Positions 11,675 to 18,864 of a stretch of DNA of 18,864 nt are shown one piece after another; within the stretch, counting starts at the first letter, position 1; each line of letters begins with the position of its first letter. Under the pieces are notes generated by a model. The model did no database searches. It was not told where the DNA came from and saw only the letters and a program-made list of their open reading frames with translations. The position numbers were made by a program, and so were the translations under genes. The DNA is taken from positions 1-18,864 of the forward strand of contig JAQICF010000021.1 of assembly GCA_027858795.1 (NCBI GenBank). Direction: 5' to 3'. The DNA comes from Candidatus Delongbacteria bacterium. GTDB lineage: Bacteria > Delongbacteria > UBA4055.

Positions 11675-13996
11675 TTAATTCACTTTCACATTCACAACAA
11701 ATTTAACACTATCCGAAATCCCGTTACTGTCAACAACCTTTAAAACATGATCCCCGCTATCTAATGTCACGATCAGAGAATGTAAATCTATCGTAGACCC
11801 GTAATAGATCTCATCGATATACCAATAGATCTTTGAATCTTTCCGTGAATGAGCCACATCCAGCTTAACTTTTTGTAGCTCTCCGCTATACTCTCTTGGA
11901 ATAAATATTTTCAAATTATTTATCGGATAAACAATTGAGATATCTGCTGAATTGCTAAGAGAGCTGCATGTTTTTCTATGTGGTGGAATATTATCAATTG
12001 GCTTACCGTTTAATCTGAGATACCTTGAAACTAATGGTGGATACCTGAGGACCGAAGTCTCTTTATATCCTTCTTCCCAACAGAGAGAACATACCTGTTC
12101 TGTTTCATCTGCTGAAATGAATATTTTATCATGATAAGGACATTTTCTTAAAGGTTTGCTATTTGTAGGCATAAATACACTTTTTGTTTCAGGGCAATCT
12201 TTAGAAGCTAAATATCCCGTAACTTTACAAATATCTACTGTTTTTAAACCACCAATAGGTGCATAGAACTTGAGTTCTTCATCTGATTTTAACAAATTAA
12301 AAATATCGAAAAGAACTGGACCTGCACTTTTTGCTCCACCAAGCATTGTATTCCCTTCACCTGAGAAATTACCGACCCAAGCTCCAATAGTCCATCTGGG
12401 ATTTACTCCTATAGCCCAAGCATCCTTATGTCCGTAACTTGTACCTGTTTTCCATGCAATAGACTGAGAATCTTCGAATAGATTCCAGAAATATTCTACT
12501 CCGGGTCTTGTAACATTTTCCAACATTTTCAAGGTTATATAAGCAGCTCCTTCAGAAATTAACTGCTGAGACTCTGCCACTTTTTCTTCTTTTTCCACCA
12601 ATGTCAATTTACTGAACTTTCCGTAATTTCCCAGTCCTCTGAACAAAGATACCATATCAAATAAAGTTACTTCGGCACCACCAATGATAAGTGGTAGTCC
12701 ATAATCATAAGATTGTCTGAATAATGTTGATATGCCTGATTCTTTCAGGAATTGATAGAAATTCAGTAACCCATACTTCTTCAGGAGAATTACAGCTGGG
12801 ATATTCAACGATCTGGCAAGTGCATCTTTTGCTTTTACCAGTCCTGAAAATTTATCATTTGCATTCTTTGGAGTGAAAGTTGAAATGTTGACAGGAACAT
12901 CCGCAAGTAAAGCTTCTTCAGATATCAATCCTTCGTCAATACATTTTGCATATAGAAAAGGTTTGAGTATCGAACCAGACGATCTTGGGGCATGAATACC
13001 ATCAACTTTGCCATTATTTGAATCATCCCAAAAATCCTGAGAACCCATATAAGCTCTGACCTTTCCGGTCTCTGTTTCTGCAACCAATACTGCAATATTA
13101 TTTATGCCAAAGCCCTGAAGATACTGAGAATGTCTTTTAACGATCTGTTCAACATCCTTTTGAATGTCAATATTCAGAGTTGAATGAACAACTTGCTCAT
13201 CAGTATTATTCTTTAAATACCTTGTCAGATGCGGAGCTTCCTTCGGAAAGATCACCGGTAAAATATTTACTTTCTCAGCAAGTGATAATCTTAGAGTTTC
13301 ATCTGTGATAGTACCGTCGTTATTCATTTTTTTTAACAATCGATCTCTTTTTTCGACAAGTTTTCCATGCTTTATACCAGGTGACATTTGACCCGGTGAA
13401 TTGGGAAGTACTGCTAATAAAGCTGCTTCACTCCAACTAAGTTGATCTGCAGATTTATCGAAATATTTTAATGACGCTGTTTGATAGCCAATGATATTTC
13501 TACCATAAGGTGCAAATTGTAGATATTTCTTTAATATTTCTTCTTTACTGAGTAAAAATTCAAGCTTTATACTCTGAAATGTTTCGAATATCTTATTGAG
13601 GAAAGTTCTTCTTTTGGGGGAGAGTAATCGTGCCAACTGCATCGTTATCGTACTTCCACCACTGACAACATTTCCATTCTTGATATTAAGGTACATTGCT
13701 CTGGTAATCGCAAAAGGATCAATCCCTAGATGATAATAGAACCACTTATCTTCAAATGCCAGAACACATTCTTTCAGCTTTTCAGGTATGACCTGATCTT
13801 CAGATGAATAAAGCCATTGCTCATCTCTGTTCAAAAATATTCGAAGAACATCACCCTTAGAATCAAGAATGACCTTGCTGTAAATATCATTTTCTACGTC
13901 AATATTTATCGGAGTAAATATCACTGTCAGGATAAATAAAAGTATCAATCCTGAAAGGAAAATGAGGATATTTCGTTTATTTAGATATTTTTTCAT
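11675..13996 (-). CDS. pbpC: Penicillin-binding protein 1C (bifunctional transglycosylase/transpeptidase)
   Basis: This 773-residue enzyme, normal length for PBP1C, is anchored by a membrane segment at 9-28. The GT51 glycosyltransferase spans about 50-225 and has the catalytic Glu82 in FEDKWFYYHLG and GGSTITMQLARLL (113-125). The transpeptidase spans about 300-575 with S342-x-x-K345 (SGSILKPF), S396-L-N398 and K516-T-G518. A C-terminal cysteine-containing linker (C590, C601, C619, C636, C639) leads to an Ig-like BiPBP_C domain at 690-773. All catalytic residues are present. PBP1C polymerises or repairs peptidoglycan on the periplasmic face. Its start overlaps the end of the preceding gene by 20 bp in another frame, with only a weak GGAT site, so translation is likely coupled. 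The upstream alpha-2-macroglobulin gene is its usual genomic companion. Confidence 0.95.
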   Translation of the reverse strand: MKKYLNKRNILIFLSGLILLFILTVIFTPINIDVENDIYSKVILDSKGDVLRIFLNRDEQWLYSSEDQVIPEKLKECVLAFEDKWFYYHLGIDPFAITRAMYLNIKNGNVVSGGSTITMQLARLLSPKRRTFLNKIFETFQSIKLEFLLSKEEILKKYLQFAPYGRNIIGYQTASLKYFDKSADQLSWSEAALLAVLPNSPGQMSPGIKHGKLVEKRDRLLKKMNNDGTITDETLRLSLAEKVNILPVIFPKEAPHLTRYLKNNTDEQVVHSTLNIDIQKDVEQIVKRHSQYLQGFGINNIAVLVAETETGKVRAYMGSQDFWDDSNNGKVDGIHAPRSSGSILKPFLYAKCIDEGLISEEALLADVPVNISTFTPKNANDKFSGLVKAKDALARSLNIPAVILLKKYGLLNFYQFLKESGISTLFRQSYDYGLPLIIGGAEVTLFDMVSLFRGLGNYGKFSKLTLVEKEEKVAESQQLISEGAAYITLKMLENVTRPGVEYFWNLFEDSQSIAWKTGTSYGHKDAWAIGVNPRWTIGAWVGNFSGEGNTMLGGAKSAGPVLFDIFNLLKSDEELKFYAPIGGLKTVDICKVTGYLASKDCPETKSVFMPTNSKPLRKCPYHDKIFISADETEQVCSLCWEEGYKETSVLRYPPLVSRYLRLNGKPIDNIPPHRKTCSSLSNSADISIVYPINNLKIFIPREYSGELQKVKLDVAHSRKDSKIYWYIDEIYYGSTIDLHSLIVTLDSGDHVLKVVDSNGISDSVKFVVNVKVN

Positions 13997-15122
13997 TATT
14001 ATCCATACTCAACTGCCATGCAATAAAAGCATCGGCTATCGGTAGTTCTCCATAAAAATATTCAATTGCCTTTTCACCATTTACTTCCACATCACTAGGA
14101 AAACAAAACAAATTAATAAATTTATAAATATCATTTGCTGTAGCAAAATCGTTATTCAATAATGCCGCACCTAAACCAATACCGGTTGCCGCAGCACCTG
14201 TTCCCCAAAAGATCGGACCTGAATCAACGTCTGAAGGAAGATCTACACCCTTTGGATCTTCTCTAAACATTTTTATCCCAAACCTAGAAATTAAGAAATG
14301 CTCTTTATATTTCGTGAATAGATCTTGAGAATATTCTTTATCGAATTCAGAGATCAAAGTAATTATCCAAGAGTTTGCACATCCTCTTGATTTTTGTAGT
14401 AACTCACCTGTCTTATTATTCAACTGAGCTACAGGCAAGCCAGTCATAATATCTAAATTATTATTTGTCCAAATTTTCCAGTTATCATATGCTATCTTAT
14501 ATTTAGTATTAAATAATTTATCATGCATCACTAAAGAAGACAGAGCTGTAACATTATCAGCTGGCCAACATATCCCAGGTTGTGAGTTTAGGTGATTAGT
14601 TCCATTATTCAAGAATGCACCATGAAGGTTTTTAGAATTCCAATGAAATTCTTCAATATATTTTGTGTATAAACTATCAGAAGCAACTATCTCAATAAAT
14701 TTCCCTAGCATTATATTCTTTTGACCTAACCAGAATACACCTTTTTCAACCTCAGTATCTTTAAAGTATTTAGCAATATATGCCTTATCATATTGATCTA
14801 ACACCCACTTAATTTCTTTTATCCCTTTACTTCTCAATTCTTCTTGATCAGGATTGTTTTTAATTATGTTTGACCAAGACAGACCATATAGTGTTACACT
14901 AAAACATGCACCTTCTGGAAATATCTCCTGCATTCTTTCTGCTGCTTCCTCATATTTTAATGCATGTTCAAGTGATCTCAATATTTTAATTGAGGTTTTA
15001 TTTCTGATTATTATATCAGATGGTAGATCAGCTGATAGTTTATAAACCGAGAATGCTATAATTGAAATAACAATTACTAAGAATATTAAAATTGATATTT
15101 TGATTATTTTCTTTTTTGTCAT
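13977..15122 (-). CDS. Unknown membrane-anchored protein between alpha-2-macroglobulin and pbpC genes
   Basis: This 381-residue protein has one N-terminal anchor (residues 7-27, ISILIFLVIVISIIAF), with the rest expected in the periplasm. The body is mostly helical with aromatic and Gly-rich motifs spaced through it: QPGICWPADN (181-190), SRGCANSWI (245-253) and SGPIFWGTGAAATGIGLG (301-318), followed by a C-terminal YFYGELPIADAF. Repeated helical modules with W, D, N and G at turns suggest an alpha/alpha-toroid fold of the kind found in carbohydrate-active or related enzymes, but I cannot assign a family. Conserved-looking Cys185, Asp189, Cys248, Asp298 and Asp300 are candidate functional residues. 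The ribosome site is weak. It overlaps pbpC by 20 bp, and the alpha-2-macroglobulin gene lies 199 bp upstream on the same strand. The context suggests work on the cell envelope or on protease attack. Confidence 0.8.
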   Translation of the reverse strand: MTKKKIIKISILIFLVIVISIIAFSVYKLSADLPSDIIIRNKTSIKILRSLEHALKYEEAAERMQEIFPEGACFSVTLYGLSWSNIIKNNPDQEELRSKGIKEIKWVLDQYDKAYIAKYFKDTEVEKGVFWLGQKNIMLGKFIEIVASDSLYTKYIEEFHWNSKNLHGAFLNNGTNHLNSQPGICWPADNVTALSSLVMHDKLFNTKYKIAYDNWKIWTNNNLDIMTGLPVAQLNNKTGELLQKSRGCANSWIITLISEFDKEYSQDLFTKYKEHFLISRFGIKMFREDPKGVDLPSDVDSGPIFWGTGAAATGIGLGAALLNNDFATANDIYKFINLFCFPSDVEVNGEKAIEYFYGELPIADAFIAWQLSMDNNEKISK

Positions 15123-15155
15123 TATTTCATTTTACTTTTCGTTTTGTTGCGTTTC

Positions 15156-15181
15156 GGGGTCGAATGGTAATCGTCCCCTAC
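15156..15181. repeat. GTAG-foot palindrome, copy a
   Basis: GGGG-t-CGA (15156-15163) faces TCG-t-CCCC (15171-15178) with one mismatch in the stem and a 7-base loop. The right end reads CCCCTAC, so the minus strand begins GTAGGGG. This is the most degenerate of the cluster. Confidence 0.55.
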
Positions 15182-15193
15182 TATCCCCTTCCA

Positions 15194-15218
15194 GATGGAC
15201 ACATGGGTCCATCCCTAC
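15194..15218. repeat. GTAG-foot palindrome, copy b
   Basis: Perfect 7-bp arms GATGGAC (15194-15200) and GTCCATC (15207-15213) surround a CATG core, followed by CCTAC. On the minus strand it begins GTAGGGATGGAC. The stem sequence differs from copies a and c, but the foot is the same. Confidence 0.7.
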
Positions 15219-15225
15219 GGTTTTC

Positions 15226-15241
15226 CCTCTGTGCCTCTGTG
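15226..15241. repeat. Tandem CCTCTGTG duplication
   Basis: Two perfect copies of CCTCTGTG. The reverse complement CACAGAGG resembles CACAAAGA, which is repeated at 10893-10918. Both lie next to palindromic elements. Confidence 0.6.
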
Positions 15242-15265
15242 GTTAATTGTTTGTTCGTGTGTTGT

Positions 15266-15290
15266 GAGACGCAAAGTGTTGCGTCTCTAC
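15266..15290. repeat. GTAG-foot palindrome, copy c
   Basis: Perfect 9-bp arms GAGACGCAA (15266-15274) and TTGCGTCTC (15279-15287) with a 4-base loop, ending in CTAC (15287-15290). On the minus strand it begins GTAGAGACGCAA. There is no T tract in either direction, so a terminator role for the alpha-2-macroglobulin gene is unlikely. Confidence 0.75.
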
Positions 15291-15292
15291 GT

Positions 15293-15313
15293 ACTAACCA
15301 CTAACCACTTACC
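15293..15313. repeat. Heptamer tandem repeat ACTAACC
   Basis: Three 7-base units, ACTAACC, ACTAACC and ACTTACC, lie directly after the alpha-2-macroglobulin stop codon (in its reading direction) and next to palindrome c. Confidence 0.6.
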
Positions 15314-15321
15314 ACTTGCAA

Positions 15322-18300
15322 CTATTTCTCCACTTCCACTTCAAATCCTGGTTCTATTATATAATACTCCCTACTATACATTGATTCAGCGATCGTTGGA
15401 GACATATAGAATTTACCTGTTGAAACACATCTCAGGTCTATTTCAAATTCTATCTCTTTCACATTTTTATCCAGATCAAAGAACCACATAGCTCTATCAT
15501 CTCTGATATCAACGTAGTTTATACTTTGTTTCCTATTATAATTATAAGAGCTGTTATATCCGTAATTTCTAACGCTGTTTGCGGAACTATATGCGTTAGC
15601 ATTATCCAATCTCTTATTCTCTATCTCCCAACCTGATGGAATTATCTGCATTAATGCCATGTTTTTCAATTCAGCTTGAGTTCTTTTCTTAACTTTGATC
15701 TTCATCTTGAAAACCTGACCCTGCTTAAGAGCTTTAGTCAATTTATTAGAACCACTGAAAAGTTTATTAAGCAGCTTATTCTTTGAAGTGGTATTCTTTA
15801 TCTGATTACCATTGTCATCGTACCAAGTTCTTTCTATGATAAGACCTTTACCTTCTCTAACTTCTGTAGGTTTTTGAGGAATTCCATCCCAGTTCATGGT
15901 TACATAAACAGCTGCAAGATCTGAATCAGCTCCCATTGAAACTATAATATTATCGCTGAAATTCTTAATCTCTTTAGTAATACTCATTTTATCAGAATTA
16001 AATTTAATATCTTTGATAGCAATAGAATATTTTCCTTCACTTGAGAAATAACTCTTATATTTTTCCATGTATTTTCCAACTGATAACATAGCAAATGCTG
16101 ATGTTTGAGTTGACATCCATTCATCTGAGTTTAATCTATCTACAATAGAATTATATAGATCGGTAGCCTGTCCTTCCTTGTCCATCAGTGTTAGGCAGTT
16201 CAGTATAATACCTTTATCTCTGAGTTCTGACCCGAAAGTCCCTGACATCTCTGAGTATTCTTTTACCAAGATACCTGTTTTAGAAACAATATTCTGAGCA
16301 ATATCCGTTAATCCTGCATAATAATAGCAAGCAGCTAAAATCCATCTCTCAGTATCATCCATGTAGGATAAATTCATCTCTTTGATAATATTCATTTGTC
16401 CGATCTCGGGTTCTTCGATCATAGCGAGAACGTAAAGCCTGTATAGCTGAGTTCTAAGAGCCATATACTTTCGTCTCTTTTCATAGTCACTATTCCAACC
16501 CATCCAGTTGCTGATCTTCTCAATTCTGGCTTTTAAAGCTTGAGAATGCATATTTCGTTTCCAGTTCTTCCAAAGATCAACAGGAACAAAATATCCCTTT
16601 CTCTTTGCTTCCCAGAGAAAATGCCCTGAAAATATATCCGACCACTCACTGTAGGAATCTCTTTCATTCATCCAATAACTGAACGACCCGTTATCAAATT
16701 GAAATCCTCTCAACCTGTTTATCGTACTATTGATATTACCGTCTATTGTTTCGTTGAATCTTGAATACTCTATCAATAGATCTTTGACTGCTAATTGAGC
16801 AAATCCTTTTGATGTTGTCTGTTCTAAGCAACCGTACGGATAACCGATCAGGTAATTAATTCTTCTGTAAACATCCGGTATTTTAGCTTTTGAAACAGTG
16901 ATAGACACATTTTTAGTTCCTTGGAGAACATCTTTTGGAAGTTCAAATTTTACTTCACTTCCTTTCGAACATTTCTCTGTGAAAGATCTAAAAACTCTTG
17001 GAGATAATGGTTTAACTGCAATTTCTGTATTACTTTCGGTTTTGAATTTTCCCGCTGTAGCTGTGATTTTTATCTTTGCTTTACCAATTTGGTCTTTTGC
17101 TGTTAATCTAAATGATATATTTTTAGTTTCTTTTCCATTGAAAACAACTTCCTTAGTAAGAATCTCAGAAGTTAAAGGACCTTCTAATTTTAAGGTTACT
17201 TTTACATTTTTGATACTTTCTTCCATACTGAAAATCGTCACAGGAAGGTCAAATTCATCATGTGGAGATAAATTTCTTGGAATTGATGGTAAGACCATAA
17301 GTTCTGATCTCACAGGTATGGATACTTCATCACTTCCAAATTTTTCCTTATCAGCAGAAATTGCCATTATTCTGACCGCACCGATATATTCAGACATCTT
17401 TAACTCTACTTCTGCATAACCATTCTTATCCGTTTTCATCGGCCCTTTGAACATAGAAACTGGTATGAATCTATTCGCTTTCACGTTTGAAAGCATTTTC
17501 TTTCTTGCTGACATTGATTCAAGTCCACCACCAACTGAGAAAGTATTTAACACATCACCTTTATTAGAATTTATTACATAATCATAGTTGTCAAAAAAGT
17601 TAACTCCTAATCTTAGCTTATTGTAAAAATACTTCCATGGATCCGGCGTGGAGAAATCGGTTATACTCAAGAGTCCTTCATCTACAACTGCTAAAGTGAA
17701 CTGAGTTTGTTTTTTATCTTTTGTCTGCAGTTTTACCTTGAATTTCTCATTCGGTTTGATCACTTCAGGAACATCAATCTCTATTTCACTGTGAGTATAT
17801 TTATCTTCAACATTCAATGATATTGTACCATATGATCTTATCGGACGATCATTTTTTCTCTGAGAATTGGGTTGTATCACTGAAATTGAACAATATATGT
17901 TAGGCAACATATTGGCTGTTATAGGTATCTTTAAAGTTGTTTCATTGCCAGCTGACTCAATTCCATAAAAATCAAGATTCTTAGCTCCTTTATCAATAGA
18001 AACTATTACTCTGCTTTCAGGTGACGTTGGGAATTTTACTATTGCTGTTTCACCGGGTTTGTAAGTTTTCTTGTTTGTTGTCAGAGCAAGAAGGCCTGCA
18101 TCATTGATATCCTTAGATGAATTTCCCCAATAAGATGAATTTATAAAATAAGATGCCGAATGCAGTTTATCCATACTTTGAATAACTTCAATCAAATATT
18201 TTCCGCTCTCTTTAGGATTGAATTTGATCTTATATGGTTCTTTCCCGGAGATAAATTTTTCTTCAACTACAAGGTCCGTTTCGTAATCATTTCTAAAATT

Positions 18301-18864
18301 AAGTTTATTACGTCTTCTGTTATAATCCCACCACCAGTACCTATTGTTATAATAAATTTTCACTGTCATTTCCTGTCCTATAATTGGTGAACCTTCAGAG
18401 CTTAGAAGAATCGTGTTGATCATCTCAGTGTCACCGGTCTTGATATAACTTCTTTCAGGTCGTTCAATCCCAACATACCTTTTATATGGATCATAAGATA
18501 TCTGCTTTGAATCCTTGTTAGGTCTACCACCTTTTTCCAAAACTTCAGCTTTTAACTCTAAACTTAAAGCGGATGGTATATCTTTTAAATTTGGAATACT
18601 TAAAACAGCTTCTTTTTTACCATTGTCATCCAATTCTGAATTGATCAAATTTTTAAATGAATCACTAAAATTTTTCAGTTCATCTGAGAATGTATAGTTT
18701 GAATATTTCTTAAAAGTCTTTTCAACACTATTGAACCTATACGTTACTTTAGCTTTCAAATTCGATGCAGGACTTCCGAATAGGTATATTGAAGATAGAT
18801 CGACTTTTATCTCTGTATCCGAGTAAGTGATTTTTTCTTTATCAGTTTTTATTTCGACCTTTAA
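15322..18864 (-). CDS. Bacterial alpha-2-macroglobulin (N-terminus beyond the window)
   Basis: The frame is open to the right edge. The 35 codons before the TTG at 18759 are coding (they include IYLFGSPASN, typical of this family), so the gene is cut and at least 1180 residues are visible. Numbering here starts at 18864. Macroglobulin beta-sandwich domains fill about 1-670, with a bait-like region around GGLESMSARKK. The thioester motif Cys-Leu-Glu-Gln is intact at residues 679-682 (16819-16830) inside YPYGCLEQTTS. A helical thioester domain follows to about 980, then a C-terminal receptor-type beta domain. Such proteins trap attacking proteases by covalent thioester capture, usually in the periplasm as an inner-membrane lipoprotein; the signal is off-window. 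It is the first visible gene of a set with the 381-residue protein and pbpC. Confidence 0.95.
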   Translation of the reverse strand, partial: LKVEIKTDKEKITYSDTEIKVDLSSIYLFGSPASNLKAKVTYRFNSVEKTFKKYSNYTFSDELKNFSDSFKNLINSELDDNGKKEAVLSIPNLKDIPSALSLELKAEVLEKGGRPNKDSKQISYDPYKRYVGIERPERSYIKTGDTEMINTILLSSEGSPIIGQEMTVKIYYNNRYWWWDYNRRRNKLNFRNDYETDLVVEEKFISGKEPYKIKFNPKESGKYLIEVIQSMDKLHSASYFINSSYWGNSSKDINDAGLLALTTNKKTYKPGETAIVKFPTSPESRVIVSIDKGAKNLDFYGIESAGNETTLKIPITANMLPNIYCSISVIQPNSQRKNDRPIRSYGTISLNVEDKYTHSEIEIDVPEVIKPNEKFKVKLQTKDKKQTQFTLAVVDEGLLSITDFSTPDPWKYFYNKLRLGVNFFDNYDYVINSNKGDVLNTFSVGGGLESMSARKKMLSNVKANRFIPVSMFKGPMKTDKNGYAEVELKMSEYIGAVRIMAISADKEKFGSDEVSIPVRSELMVLPSIPRNLSPHDEFDLPVTIFSMEESIKNVKVTLKLEGPLTSEILTKEVVFNGKETKNISFRLTAKDQIGKAKIKITATAGKFKTESNTEIAVKPLSPRVFRSFTEKCSKGSEVKFELPKDVLQGTKNVSITVSKAKIPDVYRRINYLIGYPYGCLEQTTSKGFAQLAVKDLLIEYSRFNETIDGNINSTINRLRGFQFDNGSFSYWMNERDSYSEWSDIFSGHFLWEAKRKGYFVPVDLWKNWKRNMHSQALKARIEKISNWMGWNSDYEKRRKYMALRTQLYRLYVLAMIEEPEIGQMNIIKEMNLSYMDDTERWILAACYYYAGLTDIAQNIVSKTGILVKEYSEMSGTFGSELRDKGIILNCLTLMDKEGQATDLYNSIVDRLNSDEWMSTQTSAFAMLSVGKYMEKYKSYFSSEGKYSIAIKDIKFNSDKMSITKEIKNFSDNIIVSMGADSDLAAVYVTMNWDGIPQKPTEVREGKGLIIERTWYDDNGNQIKNTTSKNKLLNKLFSGSNKLTKALKQGQVFKMKIKVKKRTQAELKNMALMQIIPSGWEIENKRLDNANAYSSANSVRNYGYNSSYNYNRKQSINYVDIRDDRAMWFFDLDKNVKEIEFEIDLRCVSTGKFYMSPTIAESMYSREYYIIEPGFEVEVEK

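Noticed and set aside
15116..15491. Two plus-strand frames over the repeat gap
   Set aside because: They run through palindromes and tandem repeats and into the antisense of the alpha-2-macroglobulin gene; no ribosome site or family match.
16898..17419. A 173-codon open frame on the plus strand
   Set aside because: It lies wholly antisense to the alpha-2-macroglobulin gene, has no ribosome site, and its translation has no recognisable family pattern; it reflects the codon use of the real gene.
18757..18759. TTG at this position as the start of the alpha-2-macroglobulin gene
   Set aside because: The frame stays open for 35 more codons to the window edge, and these encode a segment typical of the family, so the gene starts outside the window.

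Overview
The window is AT-rich DNA from a Gram-negative bacterium, probably an anaerobe. Evidence for an outer membrane and periplasm is a lipoprotein signal, a bacterial alpha-2-macroglobulin and a class C bifunctional penicillin-binding protein. Evidence for anaerobic or fermentative metabolism is an aldehyde:ferredoxin oxidoreductase (AOR) and a methylmalonyl-CoA epimerase. Most genes have clear Shine-Dalgarno sites and the recognisable promoters are of TTGACA-N17-TATCTT type, which argues against a typical member of Bacteroidota. The soluble TPR-histidine kinase and the intergenic palindromes would suit another lineage of the FCB group (for example a Cloacimonadota- or Delongbacteria-like organism), but no marker here settles the phylum.

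Left part (1-3607): the start of a small exported protein gene (cut by the window edge) with its own promoter; a soluble TPR histidine kinase; and, divergently, a MATE efflux pump. A 13-bp bidirectional terminator closes this block.

Centre-left (3629-8162): a leftward operon AOR - MoaD/ThiS-like sulfur carrier - PpnP nucleoside phosphorylase - ThiF-like adenylyltransferase - exported TPR protein. The carrier/adenylyltransferase pair plausibly builds the tungsto- or molybdopterin used by the AOR. The cistrons from the carrier to the adenylyltransferase are coupled very tightly, and the codons of the carrier's functional Gly-Gly tail are also the ribosome-binding site of ppnP. The promoter carries a perfect palindrome in its spacer.

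Centre (8306-11668): a rightward series of a small lipoprotein, a 61-residue Cys4 mini-protein, asparaginyl-tRNA synthetase, methylmalonyl-CoA epimerase and a stand-alone cyclic-nucleotide-binding domain. Good intrinsic terminators separate the units. Between the last two genes lies a 101-bp multi-hairpin repeat element.

Right part (11675-18864): a leftward alpha-2-macroglobulin (open at the right edge, thioester motif intact), an unrecognised membrane-anchored 381-residue protein, and PbpC, which overlaps that protein by 20 bp. Alpha-2-macroglobulin and PbpC are a known bacterial pair (protease trapping plus peptidoglycan repair); the middle gene is the novel candidate. The gap after the alpha-2-macroglobulin gene is packed with palindromes that have a GTAG foot.

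Most interesting: the AOR operon with an embedded PpnP and a variant Fe-S motif, the unknown gene between alpha-2-macroglobulin and PbpC, and the palindromic repeat families.
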